The translations under genes and the position numbers were made by a program. Positions 1 through 8,480 of a DNA stretch of 64,000 nucleotides are shown in pieces. This stretch comes from Aquicella lusitana (GTDB lineage: Bacteria > Pseudomonadota > Gammaproteobacteria > DSM-16500). The stretch lies in assembly GCF_902459475.1 (NCBI RefSeq), contig NZ_LR699115.1, positions 186,001 to 250,000 on the forward strand, in the 5' to 3' direction. The notes below the pieces were generated by a model. The model made no database searches, was not told the origin of the DNA, and saw nothing but the letters and a program-made list of their open reading frames with translations. Within the stretch, counting starts at the first letter, position 1. The number at the start of each line of letters is the position of its first letter.

Positions 1-380
1 TTTAATGAGGGAAATAAAATAGCTAAATATTCATCGTTGAGGTTACTTCCTTTTTTAACAAAGTCGAGCAATTTGATATAGAAACTATTATGTGAAGCAT
101 GGTAGACCAAGTAAGTTGCATGCTGGGCCAGGATATGCCTAATAGCATATTTAATTTCCGTTAGTTCAGCATTTTCGTTTTGTTGTGTATTAAACAAAGA
201 CGCTAATTTGAATGCAATTATAACTTCCTCATGCAAGTCGTTAGTATTACCTTTGCTATCCACATTTAAATTATATACATACTGAAAACAAAGCTGTTTT
301 ATTTCCTGAAGCTGAAATAACTCCTTTTCTGGTTGATCAATATGGACAGATCCCGATCTCGCGTGTGACATGCATGTCAT
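1..380 (-). CDS. Hypothetical protein, C-terminus cut by window edge
   Basis: The minus strand reads open from an ATG at 380 (a second in-frame ATG lies at 371) through position 1 without a stop, so the 3' end lies outside the window. The visible ~125 residues are hydrophilic and probably helical, starting near MSHARSGSVHIDQPEKEL, with a later stretch rich in Leu, Ala and His. I recognise no domain. It begins 30 bp downstream of the GFA-family gene on the same strand and may be cotranscribed. The start lies on a 14-bp palindrome (TGACATG/CATGTCA), and no strong ribosome binding site decides between the two ATGs. Confidence 0.55.
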   Translation of the reverse strand, partial: MTCMSHARSGSVHIDQPEKELFQLQEIKQLCFQYVYNLNVDSKGNTNDLHEEVIIAFKLASLFNTQQNENAELTEIKYAIRHILAQHATYLVYHASHNSFYIKLLDFVKKGSNLNDEYLAILFPSL

Positions 381-410
381 CCCGTCGGCTAAAAGTGTGC
401 TCTAACTTGA

Positions 411-908
411 TTAAACTTGCTCGTCATATAAGCCATGCCGCTTATGCCACTCTTCAATGGATTCTTCTGGATAACGGGCAAAGTGAATCTGATTTTTGCC
501 CGTAGGGATTTCACACCAGCTCGCAGCAAAATCCAGCATCATGTGTATCCGTTCGGGCGGTTTCGGCAGCGGTGTATCGATGGCCGAAGCAAAAGGATAA
601 ACCCATTCTTTCCAGCTGGGATCAAAAATCCACAAGTAACTGCCGCAATGTTTGCAAAAATGCCGGCGCCCTGTGCTGGTTTTAGGCTTGCCATGCTTAT
701 CTTTACCTAATATAGCATGATAAACTTGCACGTGATTCATTCCGTTTACTTTTAATGTTTCAGCTTGCCCCATGATGTTGATCGCATAGCCGCCACCGCC
801 TGCTGTCTTCCTGCAAATAGAACAATAGCAGCGCATGAAAGGATACGGCGTATAAGATTCTACTTCGAAATTAACAGACTGACAGTGACAGGATCCTTTT
901 AATAACAT
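411..908 (-). CDS. GFA-domain (CENP-V/Mss4-like) zinc protein
   Basis: 165 residues. The family is named after glutathione-dependent formaldehyde-activating enzyme and is a small zinc-binding beta fold. The metal-binding pattern is visible: CHC at residues 7-9, CYCSIC at 27-32 and a later CKHCGSYLW near 85. Most members have no proven activity, so a formaldehyde or glutathione role should not be assumed. The ATG at 908 is unambiguous. It is followed by a partial unknown gene on the same strand, and an MFS exporter lies upstream, also on the minus strand. The family assignment is strong; the function is not. Confidence 0.85.
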   Translation of the reverse strand: MLLKGSCHCQSVNFEVESYTPYPFMRCYCSICRKTAGGGGYAINIMGQAETLKVNGMNHVQVYHAILGKDKHGKPKTSTGRRHFCKHCGSYLWIFDPSWKEWVYPFASAIDTPLPKPPERIHMMLDFAASWCEIPTGKNQIHFARYPEESIEEWHKRHGLYDEQV

Positions 909-979
909 GATGCACCTTCATTAAAATAAGCGTCTCACCAGACAGATTTTAGCTATGTAAAATGCAATGACAGAATCAA

Positions 980-2134
980 TCAGTATATGCCAACACGATC
1001 TCGTTTTAAAGCCAATCCCATTAAACCAATCCCTAGGTAAAACGCGCCCAATAAAGCCTGGCCTTGATGGGGAATCGCGTTTAATAAAAAATTCGCTAGC
1101 ATGGAAATAAATGTTTGCATGGAACCATAAATTGCTCCTGCAATACCGACATGACAATTTATCTCTGAAAAACAAAGAGCAATGGCGTTTGGAAAAATGA
1201 AGCCGCATGCCATGGTTATCAAAAAGATAAGCGGGACTAAACATACTAATGTGGTTCCAAAAATATAATTAGCAACCAGCAACAGTAATCCATTGATCGC
1301 AAAAATCATCAATCCAACATGGATTAATTGTTTTGGCAATACATGCCTGACTGCGCGACTGCTAATGAATGAACCCAGGCTGATTCCGAGCGCAGCAATG
1401 AGAATGATTAGGCCATTTTTAGCTGGCGAAAGATTCAGCTCGCTTTGAACAATAAAAGGCATAATATTTGCGTATAAAATAATTGATGTAAATGCCAGCC
1501 CAGCAATAATTGCATATTTCATAAAAGCTGTATTTCTGAGCAACTGGCCATATTGTACCAAAATAGTATGAATAGCCTGGTCTGGATTTTTGAACTGAAG
1601 CGTTTCCTGAAATCGCGTCATTAACAAAAACAAGACCAGCAAACCGTAGCCGAGCATAAAAACAAAACTGGCCTGAAATCCAAATTGCTGCTGCAATAGT
1701 CCACCAAAAAATGGTGCGAGCGCTGGCGTTAGAGAAACGAATATAGCGATTTGTGCCGTTTTGACCGCAAGCAGTGTGTCTTTGTAGCAATCACGTAAAA
1801 TGACGCGTGCTAAAGACAGCCCGGCGCCGACACCGAAACCTTGAATAATTCTGCCTATACATAACAAGCTAAATGAAGGCGCAAATATGCATAAAAGTGA
1901 GCCGCAAATAAAAATGATCACGCCCACAATCAGAGGTGGTTTGCGTCCAACTGCATCAGAAATAGGTCCGTAAAAAAGCTGCGAAAGCGCAAAACCTGCC
2001 AAAAATACGCTGATGGTCAGCTGCGCGTGATTGGGCGATTGATGGTATATTTCTGCAATGGCAGGCAGCGAAGGGACAAATATATCCGTGCCAATCAAAC
2101 CCATAATTGCCAATAGGACAATGATTATAAACAT
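980..2134 (-). CDS. Bcr/CflA-family multidrug MFS transporter
   Basis: 384 residues with about twelve hydrophobic segments, the usual size for the drug:H+ antiporter-1 Bcr/CflA group. The N-terminus carries the family hallmark DIFVPSLPAI in the first helix, then motif A as GPISDAVGRKP between helices 2 and 3, and RIIQGFGVGAG in helix 4. It should export small amphiphilic compounds across the inner membrane in exchange for protons. The substrate cannot be read from sequence. It is divergently transcribed from a LysR regulator across 130 bp, the classic arrangement of a LysR protein controlling its neighbour, so inducer-dependent expression is likely. Confidence 0.88.
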   Translation of the reverse strand: MFIIIVLLAIMGLIGTDIFVPSLPAIAEIYHQSPNHAQLTISVFLAGFALSQLFYGPISDAVGRKPPLIVGVIIFICGSLLCIFAPSFSLLCIGRIIQGFGVGAGLSLARVILRDCYKDTLLAVKTAQIAIFVSLTPALAPFFGGLLQQQFGFQASFVFMLGYGLLVLFLLMTRFQETLQFKNPDQAIHTILVQYGQLLRNTAFMKYAIIAGLAFTSIILYANIMPFIVQSELNLSPAKNGLIILIAALGISLGSFISSRAVRHVLPKQLIHVGLMIFAINGLLLLVANYIFGTTLVCLVPLIFLITMACGFIFPNAIALCFSEINCHVGIAGAIYGSMQTFISMLANFLLNAIPHQGQALLGAFYLGIGLMGLALKRDRVGIY

Positions 2135-2164
2135 AAAAACCTGCTTAAAGAATAATAATTAGAA

Positions 2165-2185
2165 TTGTCGATAAGTATGCGACTT
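2165..2185. promoter_or_regulatory. Candidate LysR operator between MFS and LysR genes
   Basis: The 130-bp divergent spacer contains an imperfect dyad with GTCG at 2167-2170 and CGAC at 2180-2183 flanking ATAAGTATG. LysR boxes are AT-centred dyads of this general size. It is centred about 40 bp from the MFS start and 90 bp from the LysR start. This is only a pattern match; the spacing is T-N13-A rather than the usual T-N11-A. Confidence 0.28.
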
Positions 2186-2264
2186 TTTTGGATATAATTG
2201 AAATTTATTTTACTTATTACCTTAATCAGCTAAACTTATGCAGCTAAAATGATGGGAGATAACT

Positions 2265-3185
2265 ATGGACCTTCATCGCATCAACCTTAACTTATTAGTT
2301 GCACTTGATGCTCTTCTTTTAGAACAGAGTGTCACGTTAGCGGCCAAAAAGCTTTTTATTACTCAGGCAGCAATGAGCAATAATCTGCAGCAGTTACGCG
2401 AAATATTTAAGGACGATTTATTAATCCGCGAAAAAAACCATATGGTATTAACAAGCTATGCAAAATCCTTGCGGCCGCAGCTACATCAGTTATTACAAGA
2501 AATCCATAGTCTTGTCGTCTCTGGACAACACTTTGAACCTGAAACTTCGGAACGCGTTTTTAAAATCGGCATGTCAGATTATATGGCGGTATTGATATTG
2601 CCCAAATTAATGGTGCGATTACAACAAAAAGCACCTAACATGAAAATTTCTATTGTCTCTGTTTACCATTTAAATAGTGCTGAGCCTTTTGAAAAAGGCG
2701 ATTATGATTTAGGAATAGGAAAAATCTTTGATATCCAACGCCCAATCATCAAGCAGATCTTATTTAAGGATACGGGCGTTGTGTTATTCAACCGCCGTCA
2801 TCCCTTAGCAGCAAAAAAGAAAATCACGCTAAAAGATTATCTTGAAAACAAACATGTGGCAGTACGTGCAGACAATCCTCACTATCCTCCGATCATTGAA
2901 CAATTCCTGGCAAAACTGGGTTACCAAAGAAATATTCAAATCAGCCTACCATTTATTACCCCTATTTTTAAGATAATCGAACAATCTGATCACCTGATCG
3001 GAACGGTTATTCGATCCATGACCTTATTTTACAAAGATAATACCTGTTATGTAGTAAGACCCTTGCCATTTAAAATTCCCGATATTGAATTCTGTCTCGC
3101 ATGGCATCAACGCTATGACAATGACCATGGCCACCGATGGTTAAGAGAACAGATTATAGAAATTACCCGAGACTTTTCCTCTTAG
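2265..3185 (+). CDS. LysR-family transcriptional regulator
   Basis: 306 residues. The N-terminal winged helix-turn-helix spans residues ~5-65, with the LysR pattern LDALLLEQSVTLAAKKL followed by a recognition helix TQAAMSNNLQQLR. The C-terminal periplasmic-binding-like effector domain fills residues ~90-300. The start MDLHRINLNLLVALDAL resembles the NodD/NahR/LeuO-like subgroup. The ATG at 2265 follows GGGAGATAACT, an acceptable ribosome binding site. The divergent drug exporter is the most likely target. The effector molecule is unknown. Confidence 0.9.
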   Translation: MDLHRINLNLLVALDALLLEQSVTLAAKKLFITQAAMSNNLQQLREIFKDDLLIREKNHMVLTSYAKSLRPQLHQLLQEIHSLVVSGQHFEPETSERVFKIGMSDYMAVLILPKLMVRLQQKAPNMKISIVSVYHLNSAEPFEKGDYDLGIGKIFDIQRPIIKQILFKDTGVVLFNRRHPLAAKKKITLKDYLENKHVAVRADNPHYPPIIEQFLAKLGYQRNIQISLPFITPIFKIIEQSDHLIGTVIRSMTLFYKDNTCYVVRPLPFKIPDIEFCLAWHQRYDNDHGHRWLREQIIEITRDFSS

Positions 3186-3224
3186 ACTTCTATTCCGCAA
3201 GCATCAAGGGTTATGCGGTCACTG

Positions 3225-4568
3225 TCACGCCGGGCTGTCTTCTATTGACGTAATTTCAATAAATTCATTTTGCCTATCAGGGACACTTATCCTGTCCACC
3301 ACCAGCGCAGTGGTAATAGCGCCATTCACGTTGACAGCTGTTCTGCCCATATCAACTATGGGATCGACACCCTGCACAAGTGCCACAATTGCATAAGGCA
3401 AATTGAGACTGGTTAAGGTCACCGTCGCGGCAATATATGCTGTACCAGGAATACCTGAAATACCTAACGAAGCCACAGCGTTAATAAACATGATCATCAA
3501 TACCAAATCCCAAGTGAGAGGTTGATGCATAATCGTAAGTGTCATGACAACTAGCATAGCAGGGAACACACCCGCACAGGCATTCATGCCGATCGTTGCG
3601 CCGATACTCGGCACAAAAGTCGCGGTTACCTGACTGGTTTTAAATTTATCACGCAGCGTTTCTTCCGTGACAGGCAAGGTGCCAAAACTTGATCGGGTGG
3701 TAAAGGCGACAAATAAAGCCGTAGACGCTTTTTTAAGATATTCCCAAGGATGATAACCGGCGAAAATAAGGATAACGCTGTGCATGATAAATACAATGAT
3801 CATCGCGGTATACATGGCTGCAATAAAGTTAATAATACCCGTCAGCAGCCCGCTTCCCTGATTTAAAAGTAAGAGTGACAGCAGGGCAAAAATACCATAC
3901 GGTGTTAAGCCAAGTACCAGAACTGCCAGTTTTTTTACAATAGCAAACAACGAGGCAATCAATTGGCTGAAGGTTTCCATCTTGTCATGATCTGCCTTAT
4001 CCAACATACGAGCTGAAAGGCCTAGCAAGACAGCAAATAGAACCACCGCAATCGTGTTTTCTTTCGCCATCACTGCAACAGGATTGCTGGGCAGCATGGA
4101 AAGCAGTGTGTCCACTAATCCTGTGTAGTTATGTTTGGGCAATTCAGCAATTTCAGGCAAACTCATGCCCTGGCCCACAGCGAATAATTTTCCAATGATA
4201 ATTCCAATTAGCGATGCAACAGCTGTCATCCCCAATAGCATCCCGCAGGCAAAAAAGCTCATTTTCTTGATGACCGTACCATTCCCTGTTCCCAAATTTA
4301 AAATGGCATGAATAATGGACGTGAGGATAAGCGGTATGACCAGCATTTTTAATAAGGCGAGATAGCCATAACCCATAAAATGCAGCGTACTTTCGATGCC
4401 CATCCGCATCCCATTTTCAGGCAATAATTTTAAACACAACCCATAGATGACCCCCAGACCCAAACTCAGCAGGATACGTAGGCTTAATTGGATTTTTTGC
4501 TGCTTTAATGCGTACAACAAGCCAATCGACAAAATTAAAATAACGAGGTCAAATAGCGCTGTGATCAT
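3225..4568 (-). CDS. tcyP: Dicarboxylate/amino acid:cation symporter, TcyP-like L-cystine transporter
   Basis: 447 residues of the DAACS (SLC1/GltP) family, with eight transmembrane helices and two re-entrant hairpins expected. The tip of hairpin 1 reads TTRSSFGTLPVTEETL, which matches the TcyP/YdjN cystine branch rather than the SSSS-type glutamate branch. Hairpin 2 lies near GISGIPGTAYIAATVTL. The length agrees with TcyP (about 460). It would import cystine with a cation across the inner membrane. Cysteine is a key nutrient in Legionella, which makes a cystine importer sensible here, but substrate choice within the family is an inference. It converges on the LysR gene with a 39-bp gap. Confidence 0.78.
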   Translation of the reverse strand: MITALFDLVILILSIGLLYALKQQKIQLSLRILLSLGLGVIYGLCLKLLPENGMRMGIESTLHFMGYGYLALLKMLVIPLILTSIIHAILNLGTGNGTVIKKMSFFACGMLLGMTAVASLIGIIIGKLFAVGQGMSLPEIAELPKHNYTGLVDTLLSMLPSNPVAVMAKENTIAVVLFAVLLGLSARMLDKADHDKMETFSQLIASLFAIVKKLAVLVLGLTPYGIFALLSLLLLNQGSGLLTGIINFIAAMYTAMIIVFIMHSVILIFAGYHPWEYLKKASTALFVAFTTRSSFGTLPVTEETLRDKFKTSQVTATFVPSIGATIGMNACAGVFPAMLVVMTLTIMHQPLTWDLVLMIMFINAVASLGISGIPGTAYIAATVTLTSLNLPYAIVALVQGVDPIVDMGRTAVNVNGAITTALVVDRISVPDRQNEFIEITSIEDSPA

Positions 4569-4832
4569 TTTTGAATGCCTTTATTTTTTATCATACTCAT
4601 GGAGCATGTGGATGATGAACAAACCAGTATAACGATCTCAATTCTGATGTGAAAGAGGAAATCATAATTCAATTTTTATAAACAAATCAATAGATTAGCA
4701 AGCAGCTTTCTTTACTTTCCGATTATTTTCTATTGGAAACACCGGAAAAGAATGCTTTTGCTCTTACAACAGTTGTGAATTTTTAATACAATAAAAGCTT
4801 CTGCAGCGGAAAAACGCCCGTAAAGGAATATC

Positions 4833-6932
4833 ATGATTCAATCGCTTATCCACAAGCTCAAGCACTTGGTCGTTACCCTCCGCTTCAGCATTCTTTTCAT
4901 TTTTGTCACTTTATTCCTTGTCTCCGCCCTGTCCATCATCCTGGCAACTTCTATCCGTTTTATGGATACCTTGACTTTTACGTCACTCGCGCTCATGCGC
5001 TATTCCTCTGCCGCAGTACAGCAAGAACTGAACGTTGCCATCCGACCGGCAGAACTGGAAAGCCAGTTTAGTGCACATCTTATGGAAGAAGGTGTTTTAA
5101 AAGATAATGAGGAAGAGCTGATACCTTATACTTACTACCTTTTAAAAAACCTGCCCCTTGCTCTCGCGGTTTATTGGGGCGATGAACATGGTGACTTTAT
5201 CTACGCCGAAAAAGCCAAAGATGGCAGTATTGTTACTGAAATTTATACGCGGCGCACCTTGCCTGCGACACACATTATTCTTTATCGCAATCCAACAGGG
5301 CAAATTATCAGAAGCGTTTCATCAGATGATCTTAGCTTCGATCCTCGTAGACGTCCGTGGTATGTCAAAGCCAAAAAAGCAAAACGGCCCATCTGGACAG
5401 ACGTTTATTTGTTTGAGGTTCTAAATCAACCAGGAATTACGTCTGCCGCGCCTGTATTCAACAAGCAGGGCCAATTTATAGGCGCATTTGGTATTGACAT
5501 TAGCCTCGATTATCTTTCCCAATTTATTACCCACCAGAAAATCAGCCCCCATGGTTTTTCATTTATTATTTCCGGCAATGAAAATCTCATTGCCTATCCA
5601 AAAATAAAACCTTTCATTAATACTCCCCTCTCCCCTGCTCATCCCGTTAGCATCCATCGAGTACCTATTCCTGTCATCAAAAAGTCATTTGCGCTTTATG
5701 AGAAAACCAGCAGAGAAGAATTAACTATTAAGCAGGATGGCGAAGATTATCTGGTGGCTTATGAACCGGTTCCCGACCTTGCTGAGTACGGTTGGCACAT
5801 TGGCGTTGTCATTCCAAAAAAGGATTTTACGGAAGCTCTGCAAAAAGTTAATCTTATTACGATTATAATTAGCGTGAGCGTGTTGACGCTTTGCATCATA
5901 TTGGTTTCTGGCCTGATAACCCGTATCGTCAAGCCGATCAAATTACTTGTTCAGGAAACAGACCAAATAAAGCATTTTGACCTCGATCATGATATTCCGA
6001 TTCAATCGCGCATTAAGGAAGTAATCGTATTAAGAAACGCGATTCAATCCATGAAAAAAGGCTTAAAATCCTTCCAGAAATATGTGCCCAAAATATTAGT
6101 TCGGCAATTGATAGAATCCGGTGAAGATATTCGCGCAGGCGGCGTCAGAAGAGAGCTGGTGGTGTTATTTTCTGACATTGAAAACTTTACCACCATTGCT
6201 GAAATAATGGATCCTAATGAATTAATGACCCAGCTCTGCGATTACCTTGAAGATTTATCACAAATTATCATCATAGAAAAAGGTACAATTGATAAATATA
6301 TTGGTGACTCCATCATGGCTTTCTGGGGAGCGCCTCTACCTGTAGACATGCCCTGTCACCAAGCTGCGCACGCTGCGCTACGGTGCCAGAAAAAATTGGA
6401 TGAGTTGAATGCCCAATGGGCACAACAGGGAAAACCGGCGCTCAGAACACGGATCGGCATTCACAAAGGAGAAGCGGTTGTCGGCAACCTGGGATCATCC
6501 GAACGGTTGAACTATACGGCGTTAGGCGACACGATTAATATGGCTAGCCGGCTAGAAAATATTAACAAGCTTTACAAGACGCGTATCATGGTAAGTGAAA
6601 CCGTTTACGAAGAAATTAAAGACGCATTTGTGCTACGACTTGTTGACTGCTTAGCCGTAAAAGGTAAAATGCGAAGCAGCTGTGTTTACGAGCTGTTAAG
6701 TGATAGCAAACGCGATATTCCCTTTGATGTTGATACCTATCGAATTACTTTCGAAAAAGGATTTGCTTCTTATCAACACAGACAATGGGATGAAGCCATC
6801 GCTCATTTTAAAAATTGTCTGGCGATCTATCCGGCAGACACGCTTGCACCCATTTTTATTGAACGTTGTGAACATTATAAAGCCGATCCGCCGTCTTCCG
6901 ATTGGCATGGTATATCAAAAATGAACACATAA
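4833..6932 (+). CDS. Membrane Cache-HAMP class III adenylate cyclase
   Basis: 699 residues. TM1 lies near 17-42, an extracytoplasmic double-Cache sensor at ~60-335 (with the typical FDPRRRPWY at 169-177), TM2 at ~340-363, a HAMP-like linker at ~364-415, the cyclase homology domain at ~437-615 and a TPR-like tail after ~650. The catalytic set is complete: metal-binding D448 and D492, K488 in DKYIGD and D566 (adenine-specifying Lys/Asp pair), and N569 with R573 for transition-state binding. It should make cAMP in response to a periplasmic ligand. AAGGA precedes the ATG by seven bases. It is followed directly by glpK, which hints at carbon-linked cAMP signalling. Confidence 0.9.
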   Translation: MIQSLIHKLKHLVVTLRFSILFIFVTLFLVSALSIILATSIRFMDTLTFTSLALMRYSSAAVQQELNVAIRPAELESQFSAHLMEEGVLKDNEEELIPYTYYLLKNLPLALAVYWGDEHGDFIYAEKAKDGSIVTEIYTRRTLPATHIILYRNPTGQIIRSVSSDDLSFDPRRRPWYVKAKKAKRPIWTDVYLFEVLNQPGITSAAPVFNKQGQFIGAFGIDISLDYLSQFITHQKISPHGFSFIISGNENLIAYPKIKPFINTPLSPAHPVSIHRVPIPVIKKSFALYEKTSREELTIKQDGEDYLVAYEPVPDLAEYGWHIGVVIPKKDFTEALQKVNLITIIISVSVLTLCIILVSGLITRIVKPIKLLVQETDQIKHFDLDHDIPIQSRIKEVIVLRNAIQSMKKGLKSFQKYVPKILVRQLIESGEDIRAGGVRRELVVLFSDIENFTTIAEIMDPNELMTQLCDYLEDLSQIIIIEKGTIDKYIGDSIMAFWGAPLPVDMPCHQAAHAALRCQKKLDELNAQWAQQGKPALRTRIGIHKGEAVVGNLGSSERLNYTALGDTINMASRLENINKLYKTRIMVSETVYEEIKDAFVLRLVDCLAVKGKMRSSCVYELLSDSKRDIPFDVDTYRITFEKGFASYQHRQWDEAIAHFKNCLAIYPADTLAPIFIERCEHYKADPPSSDWHGISKMNT

Positions 6933-6949
6933 AGATAAAGACAAATTCG

Positions 6950-8443
6950 ATGCCACATTACTTGCTTGCAATTGATCAGGGTACAACCAATAGCCGGGCA
7001 ATCATTTTCGATCAGCTTGGAAATCCCGTGAGCCAACATGAAATGCCTTTGACACAGCGCTTTCCTTATAACGGCTGGGTTGAACAAAGTCCCGATGAAA
7101 TGTTCAACAATACTGTTACCTGCTGCCAGGAAGCATTAAAAAAAATAAGCCTCTCCGCCAAATCCATTGCCGCAGTTGGCATCGCCAATCAGCGTGAAAC
7201 GACTATTATTTGGGATAGGCATACTGGAAAACCCATTTATCCTGCCATTGTCTGGCAAGACAGGCGTACCAGTGATCTTTGTGAGCGATATGCCAGCCAT
7301 CCTGTCAACGCTTCATTGCAAGAAAAAACTGGATTGTTATTAGATCCTTATTTTTCCGCAACTAAAATTCTTTGGCTGCTTGACAACGTTCCCTATGCCC
7401 GTGATCGCGCCGAACGCGGGGAATTATTATTTGGCACAGTCGATACTTTTTTATTGTGGAAATTAACCAAGGGAAAAGTGCATGCCACTGATATCACAAA
7501 TGCATCACGCACTTTGCTCTTTAATATCCGAACTCAACAGTGGGACGATGAAATATTACGAGCATTCACTATTCCGTCAAATCTGCTGCCTCAAGTATTA
7601 GATAATGCAGCGCATTTTGGCAATATACATTCAGACATCCTGGGCGAATCCATTCCCATCGCTGGTATAGCCGGCGACCAACAGGCTGCAACCATTGGCC
7701 AAGCTTGTTTTTTGCCAGGCATGGTGAAAGCGACTTACGGTACCGGCTGCTTTATGCTGCTAAATACAGGTTCGCAGCTCATTCAGTCTAAAAACCAATT
7801 ACTCTCTACCATTGCTTACCGCATTAGTAATAAAACAGCTTATGGTCTGGAAGGCAGCATCTTTTCAGCGGGTGTCACCATAAAGTGGATGCGCGACGTA
7901 CTGAAAATTATAAGCCATGCAACCGAAACGGAAGAGCTCGCTAAGCGCATTACTGATACAGGCGGCGTTTATCTGATACCTGCTTTTACCGGCTTGGGCG
8001 CTCCTTACTGGGATCCAGCTGCGCGAGGCGCATTACTCGGACTGACACGAAGCAGCGGACGGGAACACATTGCGCGGGCCGCCCTTGAAAGCGTTGGTTA
8101 TCAGACGCGTGATTTACTTACAGCGATGCAAAACGATTCTGGTTCTACCCTGGAAACATTACGTGTGGATGGCGGCATGGCCGCAAATAATTGGCTATTA
8201 CAATTTTTATCTGACATGTTGAGCTTGGAAATCGAGCGCCCTGTCTGCGTTGAAACAAGCGCACTGGGGGCGGCTTATCTCGCTGGCCTGCAGATAGGTC
8301 TTTATCCCTCGCTGGATGAGATAGCACGTTTATGGCGGAGCAATGCCCGCTATTATCCTCAAATGGCAGAGCTTAAGCGCGAGACGCTCTATCAAGGATG
8401 GCAGCAGGCTGCACAACGCGTCATCACACGAGCAGCAACGTGA
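6950..8443 (+). CDS. glpK: Glycerol kinase
   Basis: 497 residues of the FGGY kinase family; phosphorylates glycerol to sn-glycerol 3-phosphate with ATP. The nucleotide-binding start AIDQGTTNSR lies at residues 7-16, the glycerol-site RRTSD and the GLGAPYWDP region are present, and GGMAANNWLLQFLSD marks the C-terminal ATP site. The open frame extends upstream to 6902 inside the cyclase gene, but the ATG at 6950 matches the family N-terminus and leaves a 17-bp gap after the cyclase stop, so I use it. No glpF or glpD is nearby. Probably cotranscribed with the cyclase. Confidence 0.93.
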   Translation: MPHYLLAIDQGTTNSRAIIFDQLGNPVSQHEMPLTQRFPYNGWVEQSPDEMFNNTVTCCQEALKKISLSAKSIAAVGIANQRETTIIWDRHTGKPIYPAIVWQDRRTSDLCERYASHPVNASLQEKTGLLLDPYFSATKILWLLDNVPYARDRAERGELLFGTVDTFLLWKLTKGKVHATDITNASRTLLFNIRTQQWDDEILRAFTIPSNLLPQVLDNAAHFGNIHSDILGESIPIAGIAGDQQAATIGQACFLPGMVKATYGTGCFMLLNTGSQLIQSKNQLLSTIAYRISNKTAYGLEGSIFSAGVTIKWMRDVLKIISHATETEELAKRITDTGGVYLIPAFTGLGAPYWDPAARGALLGLTRSSGREHIARAALESVGYQTRDLLTAMQNDSGSTLETLRVDGGMAANNWLLQFLSDMLSLEIERPVCVETSALGAAYLAGLQIGLYPSLDEIARLWRSNARYYPQMAELKRETLYQGWQQAAQRVITRAAT

Positions 8444-8480
8444 AATCTTGACCTATAATATTTTTCTGTTAGGCAGATTT

